From positions 186,001 to 250,000 of the forward strand of contig NZ_PZJW01000007.1 of NCBI RefSeq assembly GCF_003206615.1: 64,000 nt of DNA. The letters are read 5' to 3'. The DNA is from Salinicola acroporae. Lineage in GTDB: Bacteria > Pseudomonadota > Gammaproteobacteria > Pseudomonadales > Halomonadaceae. The notes beneath the pieces were generated by a model. That model saw nothing but the letters and a program-made list of their open reading frames with translations. It made no database searches and was not told where the DNA came from. Made by a program: the position numbers and the translations under genes. Shown one piece after another: positions 62,422 through 64,000 of this stretch. Every line of letters begins with the position of its first letter. Position 1 is the stretch's first letter.

Positions 62422-63699
62422 TCAGGGCGCGAAGTCCTCGACGAGGTACAGCAATGTCGCTTGTGCCAGGGCGACAAGATCGTTGGTAGTGGTGTACTCA
62501 TCGGGCGCATGAGTGTTGTTGTCCGGTCGTGACAGGCCGCCCAGGAGAATCTCCTGAATCCCGGCCTGCTGAACCCAGCCCATATCGGAACTGGTGGATG
62601 CCCCCCATTGGCGAAAGTCGTCCGAGGAATAACCGAAGCCTTCGCAAAGGGCGGCCTGCCAGCGTGGCCAGTGGGGGCCGGTCGGGTCGCTGACCGGCGA
62701 CAGATGGCCGATGATCTCGTGGGAAACCGACAGTGCGGACGACTGACTTCGCCCCACGTCTATCGCCGCTTCCAGCTCGGCGATGACGTCTTCGAACGAC
62801 TCTTCAGGGGCGTAACGGCGATTGACCAGCAAATCGAAACGCGCCGGCAGAGATGACCCCTTGCTGCCACCGTGGGCGGCGGCCAGCGTCAATCGGGATC
62901 GCAAGGGTTTCCCCTCAAAATGCGGCGGCGACGGCATGGCCGAGGCCCGCGCCTCGACCCGCGGCTTCAAGGCATGCAGCGCATTGATGATCGGCAGTGC
63001 CGCTTCGAGAGCGTTGACACCGTCGACGGGATCACCTGAGTGAGCGCCACGGCCCTCGACGCGGATAGCAAGATCGATGCTGCCGAAACATCCACCCCAG
63101 ATTCGTGGCGCTGCGCCGCCGTTGTAACTCAGCAGATGGCCTTCAACCTTACCCTGCTCGGCCAGGTAGCGAATGCCGGGATACAACCCACCCTCTTCGT
63201 CGGTGCACAGCAGAAATACCGGATCGAAACGCATCGCCAAACCGTGACGCCGAGCCACACGGACGGCGGTCAACGCCGCCGCGATCGAGCCTTTCATGTC
63301 CGCGGCGCCCCGTCCGTAAAGCCGGCTCCCCTCCTGCGTCAAGCGCAACGGATCATACGTCCACCCGTCCCCCGCCGGCACGGTATCGGTATGAAAGTAG
63401 AGGCTGCAGACCCGCGACGGGTCGCCAGAGTGGGATGTCGGGCGGGCGATGAGATTGACACGCTCACCAAAGGCATCGCCCTGGCGGGTTTGCCATAGCG
63501 CCTCCGGAACACTGACGCGCTCGAATTCGAAATCCAGCGGGGAGAGCATCGAGGTCATCAGGTCGGCAAAAGCGCCATAGCCGTTACCAGGCGGGAACGC
63601 AGTATCGCAAGCCAACATCCGATCGAGGTCTTCCTGCATGGCCCGCGGGTTTTCGACGATATCCGCCAGCGCGCATTGCAGCACATCCGAGTGAGCCAT
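62422..63699 (-). CDS. M20-family metallopeptidase with intact metal site
   Basis: A 425-aa M20 peptidase (ArgE/DapE/ACY1-like). Metal ligands are complete: SLYFHTDTVP, YGRGAADMKGS, LCTDEEGGLYPG and THAPDEYTTT. The lid domain has VEGRGAHSGDPVDGVNALEA. ATG 63699 (AAGG seven bases ahead) was preferred to 63705. It is the first gene of the operon behind the GntR promoter, 52 bp from the binding protein gene. It would hydrolyse an N-acyl or dipeptide substrate delivered by the transporter. Confidence 0.93.
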   Translation of the reverse strand: MAHSDVLQCALADIVENPRAMQEDLDRMLACDTAFPPGNGYGAFADLMTSMLSPLDFEFERVSVPEALWQTRQGDAFGERVNLIARPTSHSGDPSRVCSLYFHTDTVPAGDGWTYDPLRLTQEGSRLYGRGAADMKGSIAAALTAVRVARRHGLAMRFDPVFLLCTDEEGGLYPGIRYLAEQGKVEGHLLSYNGGAAPRIWGGCFGSIDLAIRVEGRGAHSGDPVDGVNALEAALPIINALHALKPRVEARASAMPSPPHFEGKPLRSRLTLAAAHGGSKGSSLPARFDLLVNRRYAPEESFEDVIAELEAAIDVGRSQSSALSVSHEIIGHLSPVSDPTGPHWPRWQAALCEGFGYSSDDFRQWGASTSSDMGWVQQAGIQEILLGGLSRPDNNTHAPDEYTTTNDLVALAQATLLYLVEDFAP

Positions 63700-63716
63700 C
63701 AGCATGCCTTTTTATT

Positions 63717-63733
63717 TCTATATAGTTTATAGA
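63717..63733. promoter_or_regulatory. GntR operator candidate at the M20/gntR divergent promoter
   Basis: TCTATA-N5-TATAGA, a perfect inverted repeat in an AT-rich 52-base gap between the M20 start and the gntR start. With TTTATAGATAAACAG it makes an obvious promoter-operator zone for both divergent genes. Confidence 0.55.
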
Positions 63734-63751
63734 TAAACAGCATAGCGTATG

Positions 63752-64000
63752 ATGGTCAAGGACAACCCTGTCGAGTCACTGGCCGGTTTCCCGGCCGACT
63801 CGCCGTGCTTTCACTTATCGCCGGTGGATAACCCACAGATGGACAAGCGATTTCAGCGACTCGACGCCGCACAAGGCGCACCGCTTTATGAGGTGGTCAA
63901 ACGTCAGCTTGCCGAGGCAATCCTGATGGGCCAATGGACGGCCGGCGAGGTGCTTCCCAGTGAAACGGCACTGGCCGGTGAATTCGGCATTTCCGTGGGT
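63752..64000 (+). CDS. GntR-family (HutC-type) regulator, N-terminal part
   Basis: The first 83 codons of a GntR regulator, cut by the right edge. The winged-helix start PLYEVVKRQLAEAILMGQW and TAGEVLPSETALAGEFGISV is clear. About 45 residues lie before it if ATG 63752 is used; ATG 63839 with GGTGGA upstream is a good alternative and gives a more normal length. Divergence from the peptide-transport operon suggests it controls it. The effector domain is outside the window, so HutC subfamily is a guess. Confidence 0.85.
   Translation, partial: MVKDNPVESLAGFPADSPCFHLSPVDNPQMDKRFQRLDAAQGAPLYEVVKRQLAEAILMGQWTAGEVLPSETALAGEFGISVG

Overview
The window (about 64 kb, roughly 63-65% G+C by eye, dense and operonic) looks like chromosome from a halophilic gammaproteobacterium of the Halomonadaceae type (Halomonas, Salinicola, Kushneria, Chromohalobacter). 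The main reasons are the conserved gammaproteobacterial block ftsB-ispD-ispF-truD-surE-pcm-nlpD-rpoS, the tesA/ybbA-ybbP divergent pair, zntB, ettA and a PA3496-type small protein, together with several catabolic islands run by LysR and GntR regulators. No rRNA, tRNA, CRISPR array, insertion sequence or prophage gene was seen.

Layout. 1-3,206: D-galactonate (De Ley-Doudoroff) catabolism on the minus strand, dgoR-dgoD-dgoA-dgoK, with dgoK cut by the left edge. 3,483-10,165: glyA, ybbP-ybbA divergent from tesA, then zntB. 10,300-17,185: a SelW-like Rdx protein, an MFS carrier, a short LOV photoreceptor, a PA3496-like protein, ettA, a 52-aa DUF1328 protein, a lipid A acyltransferase and alr. 17,363-26,602: a TolC-type outer membrane factor, then the minus-strand run rpoS, nlpD, DUF368 (undecaprenyl-phosphate translocase family), pcm, surE, truD, ispF, ispD, ftsB. 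Several of its junctions overlap by 4 bases. 26,911-32,399: a NIF3/YqfO-like protein, two Nudix hydrolases, a 2OG-Fe(II) oxygenase and two MFS carriers. 32,423-38,029: abgR divergent from abgT-abgA-abgB (p-aminobenzoyl-glutamate uptake and cleavage). 38,557-45,555: a full set of ebo genes, eboD-eboE-eboC converging on eboF, which is divergent from eboA-eboB. 45,661-54,933: a small membrane protein, a second LpxL-like acyltransferase, pirin, an amidohydrolase-SDR pair, three LysR regulators, a VOC protein and a YnfM-type MFS carrier. 54,958-64,000: a GntR-controlled module with two M20 peptidases, a Dpp/Opp-type ABC importer and a creatinase-fold M24 protein.

How the parts relate. The ebo genes are best known from cyanobacteria and algae, where they help move natural-product precursors across the inner membrane. 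Here they stand in a heterotrophic proteobacterium with no visible product pathway, directly beside the abg genes. A dyad GTGAT-N11-ATCAC occurs at both the abgR/abgT and the eboF/eboA divergent promoters, which suggests a shared LysR-type regulator. The 3' peptide module pairs a complete M20 enzyme with an M20 and an M24 protein that both lack canonical metal ligands.

Non-coding layer. Dispersed hairpin elements sit between housekeeping genes: element I (4,830-4,966 and 26,652-26,790, related sequences that both fold into nested hairpins), element II (28,557-28,699, 38,171-38,405, 52,419-52,503), a REP-like hairpin (1,069-1,126) and a heptamer array (10,164-10,205). Element I copies lie immediately upstream of glyA and ftsB and falsely extend both reading frames.
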